A stretch of 64,000 bases of DNA from Gillisella vitis (GCF_014204625.1 NZ_JACHLU010000004.1:186001-250000), one strand, 5' to 3'; counted from the first letter of the stretch, positions 17,666 through 26,997 are shown. A program made the numbers and translations. The notes: generated by a model from the sequence alone, not told the origin.

Positions 17666-19465
17666 TTACGGCTGTATTCTGTCCATTTTTCGAGATGTTT
17701 TAAGGTTGATGGCAACCGAGGTCGTGGCCGGAAGGCGCGGCAGAACCGAAGGTTTGGCCCCTTGGGGGATGTAGAGGCTGGACACCAGCTCGTCATAGGG
17801 TGCGTCCTGAATATCGGCACCGCTGCCTGCCACCAGCGATGCTGCCGCCCCGGCAGATTGCCCTGCCTGCATCAGGGTCATTTCCATGCGGATAGCCCCA
17901 AAGGCTTCGTGGCTGGCGCTGAGCGCAAAGATCGACAGAATATTGCTGCATTCATACCGGCGCGGCACGATGGCTGAAAACGGAATGGTGAACACCTTGT
18001 CCTTTCCTCCGGCGGAGGCTTCAAAATTCCCTTCGTTCCACACGGATGTTTCCGCAATGCCAAAACTGTTGACAGAGCTGCGCAGAATGCGCTGTGTGTG
18101 ATGGCTGTCACGGCTATAGGAGCCGGTTGAAATGGTCCTGTTGTCGCGTGGCTCAACATCGTCATCCGCTGTGACATCAAGACCGGAAATCTGATTGTCG
18201 TTGACCATGCGCCGCGCCTCGCGCACATAAAGCTGATAGGGCCAATGCCGCTGATCATTTTCATGCGGCTCGGTGTAATGCATCTCGTCCAGACCATATT
18301 CGAGCAAGGCGTCCCGCAAATGCTGCGGCATTCGGGAATCCTTATGGTGCTGCAAGGCGTAAAACAGACCGCGAATCCAGCGCTCATGCGCCTTCCAGAT
18401 CAGCTCGCGCGTCGAATAATCCGCTTGTGGATAGGCCCACGAACCACCAATGAAATCCGTCGAAACCGCACCAAAATTGTTGATGTCAAATATTCCATTG
18501 CCAAGATCGTTATGCAGCAGAAACTTCCATTTGATTGCGGCTTCTGTATCATTTAACTGCCCATAATCATTCAGGACGTTGATCCAGCGAAACAGCAGCT
18601 CATAGCGGGTCGGATCAAAGCCTTCCGGAGGCTTTGATGGCAGCGCAACGCGCCGGGCTGCGTCTTTGGTCATTGTCATACGAAAATTATAGGCCTGTAC
18701 CGCTCTGTCACCAGCGCCAACCTCGGGCGAGGGATATTGGCGAATACCATGCAGTAGACCGCTGCCGGGCGTGCCCGGAACGACATACGGGTCCACGCAG
18801 ACCCGGCCTATGGCCCGCTCAAACCGTCGGTGGAAATAGAAATTATGGTTTGAGCCCAGCGCATCCGTGCGCGTGCCCCGAAAGCCGTTGAGCACGTTAT
18901 CGCCATCCTGCGCCTCGCGGCCAACAATGGTGCTAACTCCGGCTGCGGCAATCAGATCGCCCTCATAGCTGGCGTCAATAAACACGCGACCGTTGAACAC
19001 CTGTCCATCGATCGTTTCCAGCGCAGTTATGCGAGTGCCGGTTTTGGCAGTCCGCAAAACGCCGCGGCTGCGAAACACTGGAATATCATATTCGCGCAAC
19101 AGATCTTCAAAAACAGTCTGGGCAAAGCGTGGTTCAAAGGAAAACCGATCATCGGCCACCTTGGCGGCAGCATTGATGCGGGTGATCACGTATCGGGCAA
19201 GCCCGCCAAAGGCACCGCCAGACTCAATATCTGTACCGCCCAGCCCGCCAGACATCATGGCACCGGGATGCCGCTCTCTCCAGCCGCCGACAATCACCAC
19301 GGAACGCCCCATGGCCCTCGCCTGAACAGCGGCTGTAATGCCGCCACTGGTCATGCCATAAACAACAAGATCATAGATTTGCTGTTGTTGTGCAAAGCTT
19401 GTTCCTGCTGCAACAAAACAAGATGTACCCGCAACGAAAACGCGACGGCTGATAGACATGGGCAT
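17666..19465 (-). CDS. Tat-exported FAD-dependent oxidoreductase (FAD_oxidored type)
   Basis: 599 aa, starting at ATG 19465 with GAGG 7 nt upstream. The N-terminus has a twin-arginine signal (SRRVFVAG, then a hydrophobic stretch to GTSFAQ). A dinucleotide-binding segment follows (YDLVVYGMTSGGITAAVQARAMGRSVVIVGG), then GGLGGTD and FIDASYEGDLIAAAG, which are typical of the FAD-dependent oxidoreductase family found next to polysaccharide and xanthan-lyase-type enzymes. The C-terminal FAD contact is around HEAFGAIRMEMTLMQAGQSAGAAASL. The substrate is unknown. It should be periplasmic after folding with its cofactor in the cytoplasm. Confidence 0.87.
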   Translation of the reverse strand: MPMSISRRVFVAGTSCFVAAGTSFAQQQQIYDLVVYGMTSGGITAAVQARAMGRSVVIVGGWRERHPGAMMSGGLGGTDIESGGAFGGLARYVITRINAAAKVADDRFSFEPRFAQTVFEDLLREYDIPVFRSRGVLRTAKTGTRITALETIDGQVFNGRVFIDASYEGDLIAAAGVSTIVGREAQDGDNVLNGFRGTRTDALGSNHNFYFHRRFERAIGRVCVDPYVVPGTPGSGLLHGIRQYPSPEVGAGDRAVQAYNFRMTMTKDAARRVALPSKPPEGFDPTRYELLFRWINVLNDYGQLNDTEAAIKWKFLLHNDLGNGIFDINNFGAVSTDFIGGSWAYPQADYSTRELIWKAHERWIRGLFYALQHHKDSRMPQHLRDALLEYGLDEMHYTEPHENDQRHWPYQLYVREARRMVNDNQISGLDVTADDDVEPRDNRTISTGSYSRDSHHTQRILRSSVNSFGIAETSVWNEGNFEASAGGKDKVFTIPFSAIVPRRYECSNILSIFALSASHEAFGAIRMEMTLMQAGQSAGAAASLVAGSGADIQDAPYDELVSSLYIPQGAKPSVLPRLPATTSVAINLKTSRKMDRIQP

Positions 19466-19672
19466 GCATTGGCCTCGTAAGAACTCGCCCGGTTTGTATC
19501 TTATTGTAAATGGTATGCTTGCACACTGATTGACAGTTGTATTATCTGAAATTCATCGACAACACATAAAAGCGTAATTTAAAATATTTATCCATAATTT
19601 TACAGCCATATCACCCTATATGAAGGATAAATCTTCGCTGTAAATCTTTATATCTGCTTCTTGATTTTCGTT

Positions 19673-19703
19673 TAAACCGATTTCGGTTTCAAGAATGATG
19701 CAA
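19673..19703. repeat. Palindromic repeat copy
   Basis: GTTTAAACCGA-TTTCGGTTTCAAG followed by AATGATGCAA, related to the copies at 14982 and 36608. It lies in the 259-bp AT-rich gap between the FAD oxidoreductase and the next unknown gene, 22 bp beyond the latter's stop. Confidence 0.6.
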
Positions 19704-19724
19704 TAAGGCCCGCAAACCCCAATT

Positions 19725-20738
19725 TCAATTGGTGTCAAAACCAGAATCTCTCTGGGTATTTTGCGCGCTGTCCTTCATCACCAGTTCAACGTCGGCATTG
19801 ACGCCTGCTTTGACGTTGAAATCCTTTTGGTAAATATTGTCCTTGTTGCGAGCAATTGCGGTGTAATTGCCTTCTGAAAGCACCAGAACGGGGTAGGCAC
19901 TGACGCTTTCGGCTACCGCATCACCAGATGATGTCAGGATGGACCATGCCGTATCGGCAATTGCTTCGCCGCCAGCATTGGAAACAAGCTTGAAATTCAT
20001 CTGGGCTGCACGGTGCTGCAATGTGGCTTCGGTGATTTTGCCCGCTTCAACTTTGATGTCGGCGCGCACCAATGCATTGACAGAACCATACTCAGATACA
20101 ACATGATAGGTGCCAGAATTGAGGCTGACCAGTGTGTTGGGCTCAACACTGTCCATGATCAGGCTGCGGGTGGAATCGTCCTGTCCATCATCGGCATAGA
20201 TCTTGAATTTCAATTTGCTGGGTTTGATGCGCGTATCGTCTCCCGATACCGCATTCAGCACCATGCCGCCTGCATCCAGCACCATGACCTGCGTGGTCAC
20301 CTCACCTTCGGCCGGCACGCTCAGCTTGCGGGTAATGCCTGCACGGCCAAAGGAAACATTGACGAAATAATCGCCCGGAGACAGTTGCAGATCCGCAGAG
20401 CCACCCTGACTGCTGGCAACCATGGGCAATTTACCATCGCTGCCAGCAACAGGGCTGAAAACACGCCATTGCAGCCCTTGCTGCATGGGCTGGCTGTCCT
20501 TGTCCAGTCTGGCTTCAAATTTGACCATCCGCGCATTTGGCTGGACCGGGCTTGCCAACGGATTGGAAAACGCATTCAGCTTCGGCATCTTGGTGCTGCC
20601 GTCCAGCTGCCTGAAGGTCTTGAATGCATCTTCCGCCCTTGCGCCTTGCAGCCCCGCCATGACCAGCACAGCGGTAACAATCAACGGAAGACGGCAGGAA
20701 AAACATGTCATAAAGCTATCCGAGCGTTTCATTGCCAA
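19725..20738 (-). CDS. Periplasmic protein of unknown function with repeated beta modules
   Basis: 337 aa. A signal peptide precedes ARAEDAFK at residue about 35. I do not recognise a named family. The mature chain is beta-rich and appears to contain several similar carboxypeptidase-regulatory or Ig-like modules, each with a pattern like LSPGDYFVNVSFG, LNSGTYHVVSEYG and LSEGNYTAIARN, i.e. a turn with G-x-Y at about 100-residue spacing. These look like three copies of a domain placed in series. It sits between two Tat flavoproteins on the same strand. Confidence 0.7.
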   Translation of the reverse strand: MAMKRSDSFMTCFSCRLPLIVTAVLVMAGLQGARAEDAFKTFRQLDGSTKMPKLNAFSNPLASPVQPNARMVKFEARLDKDSQPMQQGLQWRVFSPVAGSDGKLPMVASSQGGSADLQLSPGDYFVNVSFGRAGITRKLSVPAEGEVTTQVMVLDAGGMVLNAVSGDDTRIKPSKLKFKIYADDGQDDSTRSLIMDSVEPNTLVSLNSGTYHVVSEYGSVNALVRADIKVEAGKITEATLQHRAAQMNFKLVSNAGGEAIADTAWSILTSSGDAVAESVSAYPVLVLSEGNYTAIARNKDNIYQKDFNVKAGVNADVELVMKDSAQNTQRDSGFDTN

Positions 20739-20815
20739 TGTTTGCAGTTACTACAAACCTGTCACAATGGCAATTCTGCGCGTCATTGACGGTATGCTTC
20801 TCTGATCGTCTGTCC

Positions 20816-22348
20816 CTATACCGGAATGGCCTGCTGATAGGTGAACAGCTGATTTGGGTCATTTGTCTTTTTGATTGCCTTCAGTCTGGCCAGATTGCTG
20901 CCGTAATAGGCCGATTGCCAGTCTTTCAACGAAATGTCCGGAAAGTTCTGATAGGCTCCTTTACCGGGGAACTGTGCCAGGATGTAGCCGTAAAAATCGT
21001 CTTGCCACGCATGTCCCGCTTCAATCAGCTTCGGGTCGCTCTCATCCTGCATTCCCCAGTAAAAGCCAATCACGGCAAGCCATTGGTTGCTGCGATGAAC
21101 ATAGGCTGTTGCATCAGGTTTGACATCGTTGATGGCACCGCCGGTCTGGAAAAACCGCAGGTCGCAAGTGTTGTGGACATTGGGACGCTTCTCGAGCCTT
21201 CTGATCGCGCCTGCGAGATCGGCTCTCTTCGGGGTATTGTCGATAAAGGTTGAGCGCTCCTGATAGAAGGAGCTTTCATCGGCGTCCTCAAGATAGTCCT
21301 GCGCCTGCCAATAGGGTCCGGTGAAATTGACAAGCACGTTTTCGACGATACCCTCTCTTGGCTGACCGTTCAGATCATACAGCCCATCAAAAAAGGCATT
21401 GAGAGTGGATTGTTGGCCTGCCCACTGGCCGATAAGATCGATCAGGAAATGCGCGCCGTCTGATTGGGTCGAGCTCGTTTTTATATAGCGAACCGAAATA
21501 CGAGACCCGAACTCATTGGGCATTCTCTGGCATGATTTCATCATGTGTTCCAAAAAATCCGTCGTCAAATCGCGGTCGTTTATTTGATATTGACGCTGAA
21601 ACGCGGTGATTGTCGTGGCTTTCACATCGATTGTTTTAAATTCAAATGCGGTTGCCAGCCCAAAATTGCCGCCAGCGCCGCCGCGCAAGGCCCAGAACAT
21701 ATCCTTGTTTTCGGTTTCTGTTGCTTTGACCAAAGAGCCATTGGCCAGAACAATCTGGGCGCTGACCAGCTGGTCGCAGGCCATTCCCAGACGGCGCATG
21801 TCAAAACCGATGCCGCCGCCCATGACAAAGCCTGCCACGCCAACAGTCGGGCAACGGCCATGGGTGATGGTTCTGTTTGCTTTTTGCAGCGCATCGTAAA
21901 GGCTGTAGTTGATCACGCCAGCGCCAACGGTGGCTATTCCGGTTGCAGTGTCAATGCTAATCGAGTTCAATCCTTGCGTTGAGATCACCAGTTCCGGGCA
22001 GGTTGAAAAACCGGCGTAGGAATGGCCGCCCCCTTTGATACGAAATGGCATTTTATTGCTGACGCACCATTTGATTGTCGCCTGAGCCTGCTCAGATGAG
22101 CTGACCACCGCCACCGCTTGCGGCAATTTGTTCATGTAGCGTAAGTTGTTAACAGCGGCCTTATAGTAAAAATTCTCGGTATCTGGAAAATACAGGTTGC
22201 CGTTGACAATTTTACGCAACGCCTCCCAGGCCACTGCTGTGTTGCCCAGCACATTTGACAGGGTTTGGGCGGAGGCCTTTGTCAGCGTTGTTGCGGCAAC
22301 GGCAGAGCCAGCTGCGACGGATATGAATTGTCGGCGATTAAAGCCCAT
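20816..22348 (-). CDS. Tat-exported berberine-bridge-enzyme-like FAD oxidase
   Basis: 510 aa from ATG 22348. The N-terminus is a Tat signal (NRRQFISVAAGSAVAATTL ending near ASAQ). The FAD_binding_4 fold shows GGGHSYAGFS and GRCPTVGVAGFVMGGGIG; the His of GGGHS and Cys of GRCP are the two residues that attach FAD covalently in bicovalent BBE-like oxidases. The C-terminal BBE motif YYGSNLARLKAIKKTNDPNQLF completes it. It probably oxidises a carbohydrate or alcohol in the periplasm. It lies near another Tat flavoprotein (17666-19465). Confidence 0.92.
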   Translation of the reverse strand: MGFNRRQFISVAAGSAVAATTLTKASAQTLSNVLGNTAVAWEALRKIVNGNLYFPDTENFYYKAAVNNLRYMNKLPQAVAVVSSSEQAQATIKWCVSNKMPFRIKGGGHSYAGFSTCPELVISTQGLNSISIDTATGIATVGAGVINYSLYDALQKANRTITHGRCPTVGVAGFVMGGGIGFDMRRLGMACDQLVSAQIVLANGSLVKATETENKDMFWALRGGAGGNFGLATAFEFKTIDVKATTITAFQRQYQINDRDLTTDFLEHMMKSCQRMPNEFGSRISVRYIKTSSTQSDGAHFLIDLIGQWAGQQSTLNAFFDGLYDLNGQPREGIVENVLVNFTGPYWQAQDYLEDADESSFYQERSTFIDNTPKRADLAGAIRRLEKRPNVHNTCDLRFFQTGGAINDVKPDATAYVHRSNQWLAVIGFYWGMQDESDPKLIEAGHAWQDDFYGYILAQFPGKGAYQNFPDISLKDWQSAYYGSNLARLKAIKKTNDPNQLFTYQQAIPV

Positions 22349-22573
22349 GTTTCTTCTTCCTCTGAAAGCTCGTTAAATCTATAATTGTAATAAAATATTA
22401 AATAACTATTACGAGTATTTTGTTTCCTGCATTCAAATGCCCGCACATCTCAGAACGCTTCAAAGGGAAATGATGCAGCGGTGCTTTCCTTCCGCTCTTG
22501 TTTGCTGCAAAACTCTCGCACGTTGATTCCTGCCCGTTTTCTGCCAGCAACGTTTTTGTGAAAGCCATTCGAT

Positions 22574-23161
22574 ATGTATGAACAGATCAAACTTCTCGAT
22601 TACCTTGCCACGCGCCGCTCGGTGCCAGCTTTTCAGATGTGCGAACCGGGGCCGTCCAAGGGAGAGATTGACGATATATTGAAACTGGCGGTGCGTGTGC
22701 CGGATCATGGCAAGCTGGCACCGTGGCGCTTCATTGTCTATCGCGGTGACAAGCGTGCCGAGATTGGCGAGGCGCTGCTGAGCATGGCGCTGTCCAAACG
22801 GCCTGATCTGAGCGAGGAAATGGTGGCCGTGGAGCGGTCACGCTTGACGCGCGCGCCTGTTGTGATTGCGGTGATCAGCAAGGCTGATCCTCATCATCCC
22901 AAGGTGCCGGAATGGGAGCAGGTGATGTCGGCCGGTGCCGTGTGCCTCAATGTGTTGATGGCAGCCAATGCCCATGGCTATGTTGCCAATTGGCTATCCG
23001 AGTGGTTTGCCTTTGATGAAGACGCCTTTCCTCTGCTGGGTATTGAGCCCGGCGAGCGGGTTGCAGGCTTTATTCATATCGGCTCCACAACATTTCCAAT
23101 TGTCGAGCGTCCGCGTCCATCGCTTGACGACGTGGTCAGCTGGGTCGGAGGCGATGATTGA
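22574..23161 (+). CDS. Nitroreductase family FMN protein (YdjA type)
   Basis: 195 aa with nitroreductase motifs: [12 protein letters not shown] at the N-terminus, [47 protein letters not shown] and the C-terminal GFIHIGS. It should be a dimeric FMN-dependent NAD(P)H oxidoreductase. Its stop overlaps the start of the flavin reductase gene by one base (TGATG), so the two are translationally coupled. Confidence 0.92.
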   Translation: MYEQIKLLDYLATRRSVPAFQMCEPGPSKGEIDDILKLAVRVPDHGKLAPWRFIVYRGDKRAEIGEALLSMALSKRPDLSEEMVAVERSRLTRAPVVIAVISKADPHHPKVPEWEQVMSAGAVCLNVLMAANAHGYVANWLSEWFAFDEDAFPLLGIEPGERVAGFIHIGSTTFPIVERPRPSLDDVVSWVGGDD

Positions 23162-23766
23162 TGTTTTACGACACGCAAAGCAACGCCCATGGCATGGCCC
23201 ATGACCCTTTCAAGGCAATTGTGTCGCCACGGCCTATCGGCTGGATTGGTTCAAAAGGCCGCGATGGCTCCTACAATCTTGCGCCCTATTCGTTTTTCAC
23301 GGCCATTTCGGACAAGCCGAAAATGGTGATGTTTTCCTCTACTGGCCGCAAGGATAGCCTGCGCAACATTGAGGAAACAGGGTGTTTTACGGCCAATTTT
23401 GTCAGCCATGATCTGGGTGCTGCCATGAATGCGTCATCCGTTCCGGCAGGTTATGGCGTGAGTGAGTTTGATCTGGCCGGATTGACCCCGGCTATCGGCA
23501 GGCTGGTGGAGGCCCCTTATGTTGATGAGGCCTATGCCGTGCTGGAATGCAAGGCAACGGATGTGATCTCGCCAAAGACGCTTTCGGGAGAGGCCTGCGA
23601 AAATCTGGTGGTTTTTGGCGAAGTTGTCGGCATTCACATTGCGGATAGCGCCATGCGCGATGGCCGGTTTGATGTGACGCTGGTGCAGCCTCTCGCACGT
23701 CTTGGCTATATGGATTATGCGGTGGTGACGGAGGTCTTTCAGATGAAGCGCCCTTCAAAGGTCTGA
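23161..23766 (+). CDS. Flavin reductase-like domain protein
   Basis: 201 aa from ATG 23161, with GGAGG upstream inside the preceding gene; TTG 23158 is less likely. The FMN-binding split-barrel fold is recognised from PFKAIVSPRPIGWIGSKGRDGSYNLAPYSFF and ETGCFTANFVSHDL. Such proteins bind FMN and reduce or exchange flavin. Coupling with the nitroreductase suggests a joint flavin redox role. The 3' end overlaps the convergent CitE-like gene by 12 bp. Confidence 0.9.
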   Translation: MFYDTQSNAHGMAHDPFKAIVSPRPIGWIGSKGRDGSYNLAPYSFFTAISDKPKMVMFSSTGRKDSLRNIEETGCFTANFVSHDLGAAMNASSVPAGYGVSEFDLAGLTPAIGRLVEAPYVDEAYAVLECKATDVISPKTLSGEACENLVVFGEVVGIHIADSAMRDGRFDVTLVQPLARLGYMDYAVVTEVFQMKRPSKV

Positions 23767-24495
23767 TTCATCTTCAAAGGCAGCCTGTATTGTTGAAAGT
23801 CCGTCTGGATCATCGGTAACAAGCATCTGAAAGCCTTGATTGACCAGCTGTTTCGCCTGTGCGGCACGCTGGTGGCTTTTGCCTGCAAGAACCTCAAAAG
23901 CCGGAAGTCCGGCACTGGCGGCAGCCAGTTGAACATGGCTGCGGGTGGTGTTCAGCACGGGGGCTGCCGCTGTTAAAGACCGTGCGCCAATAGCCGATAC
24001 AATCGCGCGGCTGTCCTGTCCTATTGCGATCAGTCTACTGGAGCTGTGGGCCAGTTCAATGGCACGGGCAAATCCTGCCGGTTCCGCACCCAGCATGGCC
24101 AGAAACACCATCTCGCCATCGCGCAGACCCGCTTTTGCCTCTTCTACGCGCAACAGGGCATCCAGCCGCTCGCCGTCGGCACGGCTTTTGGCCTCGGTGA
24201 GCATGAGGCCCGCGGGCCTCAACGCCATGAGGCGTGTCAGTTCATTGGCAAAGGCATCATGGCTCAGGCTGGCTGAAATGCAGAGCAGAAAGGGCAGGGC
24301 GCCATGGCGGCCTTGCTGCCATTGTGCCAGCCGTTCTGCAAGATTTTCGCCGCAAAACACCACGGCATCGGGTTGGCACGTCTGTGCGGTCAGACTGCCA
24401 TGCTCCCCATTGTCCAGCCACAAAAGACTGCGGCATTCGGGAGTGCCGATGGAAAAAGACGGGCGCTGGCCGGTTTCGCTATGGTTAATCGACAT
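23755..24495 (-). CDS. Divergent HpcH/HpaI aldolase / CitE-like protein
   Basis: 246 aa. Several segments align by eye with CitE/malyl-CoA lyase-like TIM barrels: LRPAGLMLTEAKS, AMLGAEPAGFARAIELA, RLIAIGQDSRAIVSAIGA and NTTRSHVQLAAASAGLPAFEVL, ending in GFQMLVTDDPDGLSTIQAAF. The acidic metal ligands and the usual ETA and DLE motifs are altered, so catalysis is doubtful. It is convergent with, and overlaps by 12 bp, the flavin reductase gene. The start is ATG 24495. Confidence 0.65.
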   Translation of the reverse strand: MSINHSETGQRPSFSIGTPECRSLLWLDNGEHGSLTAQTCQPDAVVFCGENLAERLAQWQQGRHGALPFLLCISASLSHDAFANELTRLMALRPAGLMLTEAKSRADGERLDALLRVEEAKAGLRDGEMVFLAMLGAEPAGFARAIELAHSSSRLIAIGQDSRAIVSAIGARSLTAAAPVLNTTRSHVQLAAASAGLPAFEVLAGKSHQRAAQAKQLVNQGFQMLVTDDPDGLSTIQAAFEDESDL

Positions 24496-24540
24496 GGTGA
24501 ACCAATCATAAACTTTTTAGATATAACGTTCTGATCATTG

Positions 24541-24650
24541 CTAAAGTCTGTCAGGTTCAGATTGAACCAGGCAGACTTTAGATTCTTCTGTTTTCGTTTG
24601 TCTATTCGGGAAAACCGGGTTCCACTTTTCCCTGGCAAACTCGAGAGTTT
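24541..24650. repeat. Rhizobial mosaic palindromic repeat (RIME type)
   Basis: A first palindrome spans 24541-24581 (CTAAAGTCTG at one end, CAGACTTTAG at the other, inner arms GGTTC/GAACC). A second module follows with CGTTTGTCTATTCGGG, a core containing AACCGGGTTCCAC, and CTTTTCCCTGGCAAACTCG. It has the same design as the element at 5224-5326 and sits 23 bp before the DUF2336 gene. Confidence 0.8.
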
Positions 24651-24672
24651 GTTGTTTTGATCGGGGTTATCC

Positions 24673-25809
24673 GTGCTTGTAAAGGCTTTCTTTCGCTGGT
24701 CGGAAAATGCAAAGGCTACAGATCGTGCCAAAGCTGCCAATGCCCTTGGTCGCGCCTATCTGCAATCGGCTTTGTCGGAGGAAGATCGTCGGGCCACCTA
24801 TGTGGCCATGACCTATCTGCTGGATGACCAGTCGCCCAAGGTGCGGCTGGCGCTTGCCGATGTTTTGGCTGAGGCCCCGGAAGCACCAAGAGCGTTGATT
24901 GTCTCTCTGGCCGAAGATCAGCCTGATATTGCCTCGAAAGTGATTTTGTATTCACCCGTGCTGCAAGACCGCGATCTGGTTGATCTTGCGGGACGCGGCT
25001 GCTGTGTGACCCGCGCTCTGATTGCGGCGCGGCGCGGCCTCTCGTCCAGTGTGGCAGCGGCATTGGTTGAGATTGGCGATGTGCCGGAATGCCTTGTTCT
25101 GCTGGACAATGCCAGTGCCAGCCTGTCACCCTTCAGCCTGATTCGTCTGGCGGAGCGCCATGGCCGCGAAGATTCTGTGCGTGGCGCGTTGCTGGATCGG
25201 GTCGATTTGCCGGGGCGTGCGCGGCATCTGCTGTTGCGCTATGCTACGGATGCCTTTGCAACCTCGCCCCTCGTGTGTTTTGCGCTCGGAGAGGCGAGGC
25301 TTGGCCGGATCAACCGGGAGGCGGCAGTCTCTGCGGCTGCTGTTATTGCAGGTGATGTTGAGTTTGATGAGATTCCAGAACTGGTTGAGCAGATGTGCAC
25401 GAATGGCCATTTGACACCAGCCCTGCTGATGGAGGTTCTTTGCCGCGGCAAGGCCGATTTTTTCGCAGGTGCCATTGAGACATTAAGTGGCGTCCATCAG
25501 CGGCGCGTGCGCTCCATTCTGGCCACGGGACGAATGCACGCGGTGCGGGCGCTGCTCGAATCGGCAGGGTTGGGCCGCTCGATTGTGCCGCTGTTTGTTG
25601 AGGCGGTGCTGCTGTGGCGGCACGCGGTGCAAACGGCACGCTCTAGTGAAATTGGCAGTATTTGCCCATCACTGCTGGCCAAGGGGCGCACACTCGCCGT
25701 TGATGAAGCGGCATTGAAATTGCTTGATCTGGTGGACACGATGGTGCGCGACGACCAGCGCCGTCAGGCGCGCTCCTATGCGGCCCATCTGGTTGTGGAT
25801 GCCGCTTGA
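24673..25809 (+). CDS. DUF2336 domain protein
   Basis: 378 aa starting at GTG 24673. The chain is all-helical with HEAT-like repeats (for example VAMTYLLDDQSPKVRLALADVLAEA, DLVDLAGRGCCVTRALIAARRGLSSSVAAALVEI) and ends in the DUF2336 pattern (ALKLLDLVDTMVRDDQRRQARSYA). DUF2336 proteins are alphaproteobacterial and often linked to motility or signalling, without a set function. Mosaic repeats flank it on both sides. Confidence 0.82.
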   Translation: MLVKAFFRWSENAKATDRAKAANALGRAYLQSALSEEDRRATYVAMTYLLDDQSPKVRLALADVLAEAPEAPRALIVSLAEDQPDIASKVILYSPVLQDRDLVDLAGRGCCVTRALIAARRGLSSSVAAALVEIGDVPECLVLLDNASASLSPFSLIRLAERHGREDSVRGALLDRVDLPGRARHLLLRYATDAFATSPLVCFALGEARLGRINREAAVSAAAVIAGDVEFDEIPELVEQMCTNGHLTPALLMEVLCRGKADFFAGAIETLSGVHQRRVRSILATGRMHAVRALLESAGLGRSIVPLFVEAVLLWRHAVQTARSSEIGSICPSLLAKGRTLAVDEAALKLLDLVDTMVRDDQRRQARSYAAHLVVDAA

Positions 25810-25814
25810 TCTGC

Positions 25815-25917
25815 CTAAAGCCTGTCGCAGTGAATAGTATTCACTGCGACAGGCTTTAGCTCTTTCTTTTTCGCATGGACGTTATCGTTTTATTGAGGAC
25901 AATAAAACGCGACATGC
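25815..25917. repeat. 103-bp repeat, copy 1, with 45-bp perfect palindrome
   Basis: The first 45 bp (25815-25859) are a perfect palindrome of 22-1-22 (CTAAAGCCTGTCGCAGTGAA at the left end, its exact complement on the right, centre G). The remaining 58 bp contain GCATG...CATGC ends around a hairpin with arms CGTTTTATTG and CAATAAAACG and loop AGGA. An almost identical copy stands at 26998-27100 in the same orientation. The terminal CTAAAG/CTTTAG and the module order link it to the RIME-type elements at 5224 and 24541. It may also serve as a terminator for the DUF2336 gene. Confidence 0.85.
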
Positions 25918-25920
25918 TGA

Positions 25921-26316
25921 TCAGTTTCGGAGCGTCTTCGCAGCCCAGGCATAGGTGTCGGTCACAACATGCACAGGTGTGGTAAAAACCATCTTGATAT
26001 CGGCCTTGCCCGGTAAAACCTCCTTGATGCTCTGGATGGCGCGGCCGGCAAGTGAGCGTTTTTCCTCTTCGGGAACCGCGGGCGGTGGAGTTTGTACGGG
26101 GTTGGCGGCGATCTGCGGTTGATCGATATTCTGCTTTTGGCAAAAGGCGACAATGCTCGGAAATTTCTCGTTGGAATAATCGGCCAGCGCTTTTTCGCTA
26201 TCCGCATTGCAACGCTCAACTGTCACCCAGCGCTGCTCTGCGGTGGCAATATATTGGCATTGGCTGACGCTGTCATTGCAGCCCAGAATCGTCATAATAA
26301 CAAGAGAAGCCTGCAT
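25921..26316 (-). CDS. Small exported protein of unknown function
   Basis: 131 aa from ATG 26316 with AAGGA upstream. The N-terminus is short and hydrophobic (MQASLVIMTILGCNDSVSQC), a signal peptide or lipoprotein-like start. Four Cys residues follow the pattern CND...QCQYI...ERCNAD...FCQKQ, probably two disulphides. The middle is Pro-rich and the C-terminus is polar. I recall similar rhizobial hypotheticals, but no function. It lies between two 103-bp repeats together with the GNAT gene. Confidence 0.72.
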   Translation of the reverse strand: MQASLVIMTILGCNDSVSQCQYIATAEQRWVTVERCNADSEKALADYSNEKFPSIVAFCQKQNIDQPQIAANPVQTPPPAVPEEEKRSLAGRAIQSIKEVLPGKADIKMVFTTPVHVVTDTYAWAAKTLRN

Positions 26317-26414
26317 GGGTCGTCCTTGTGATAAATCGTCCTTGTCTTTATTAAATGGCAAGAACGGCATCACCAAGATGATCTTTGCCTTTAAATGGAT
26401 TTTTGGAAATAATC

Positions 26415-26873
26415 ATGTCTGTTACAATCGCTCAGGAAGCCCCGCGCCAACCCGATGTCATCCGGCTGCTGACCTTGTCCGACGCCTACATGGCCTCACT
26501 CTATCCGGCAGAAAGCAATCATTTGCTGGATGTTTCAGCGTTAGAAAAGCCCGGCGTGCATTTTTTTGTCGCGCGACATGAGGGGCGGGTTGTTGGCTGC
26601 GCCGCATTGGTCGAGGCTGGCGATGGCACGACAGAAATCAAACGGATGTTTGTTGATCCGTCATCACGAGGCTTGTCACTCGGAAAAAAACTTCTGTCAG
26701 CACTGGAAGATCAGGCAAAAACGCTTGGTTTGGCTGTGCTGCGCCTTGAAACGGGGATCAGTCAACCCGAGGCAATCGGGCTTTATCGAAACGCGGGCTT
26801 CAAAGAGATTGATGCCTTTGCGCCTTACAGGCCCGATCCATTGAGCATGTTCATGGAAAAAGCCTTGCTGTGA
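26415..26873 (+). CDS. GNAT family N-acetyltransferase
   Basis: 152 aa from ATG 26415 (MSVTIAQEAP) with GGA upstream. Acetyl-CoA binding motif A is RMFVDPSSRGLSLGKKLLSALEDQAK, preceded by VGCAALVEAGDGTTEIKRM, and the C-terminal part is IGLYRNAGFKEIDAFAPYRPDP. The substrate is unknown. It is divergent from the small exported protein and followed by the second 103-bp repeat. Confidence 0.9.
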   Translation: MSVTIAQEAPRQPDVIRLLTLSDAYMASLYPAESNHLLDVSALEKPGVHFFVARHEGRVVGCAALVEAGDGTTEIKRMFVDPSSRGLSLGKKLLSALEDQAKTLGLAVLRLETGISQPEAIGLYRNAGFKEIDAFAPYRPDPLSMFMEKALL

Positions 26874-26997
26874 AGGAATGCTGTGCGCGGGCAAGGGCGT
26901 CCATCACGCTTTGATGTATGCTGTTTGAGAGAACACGAAAGCAAGATGGCAGTTTGCCCGCCACAAGCAATCTGCGTGTCAATGGCACTTTTTCTCA

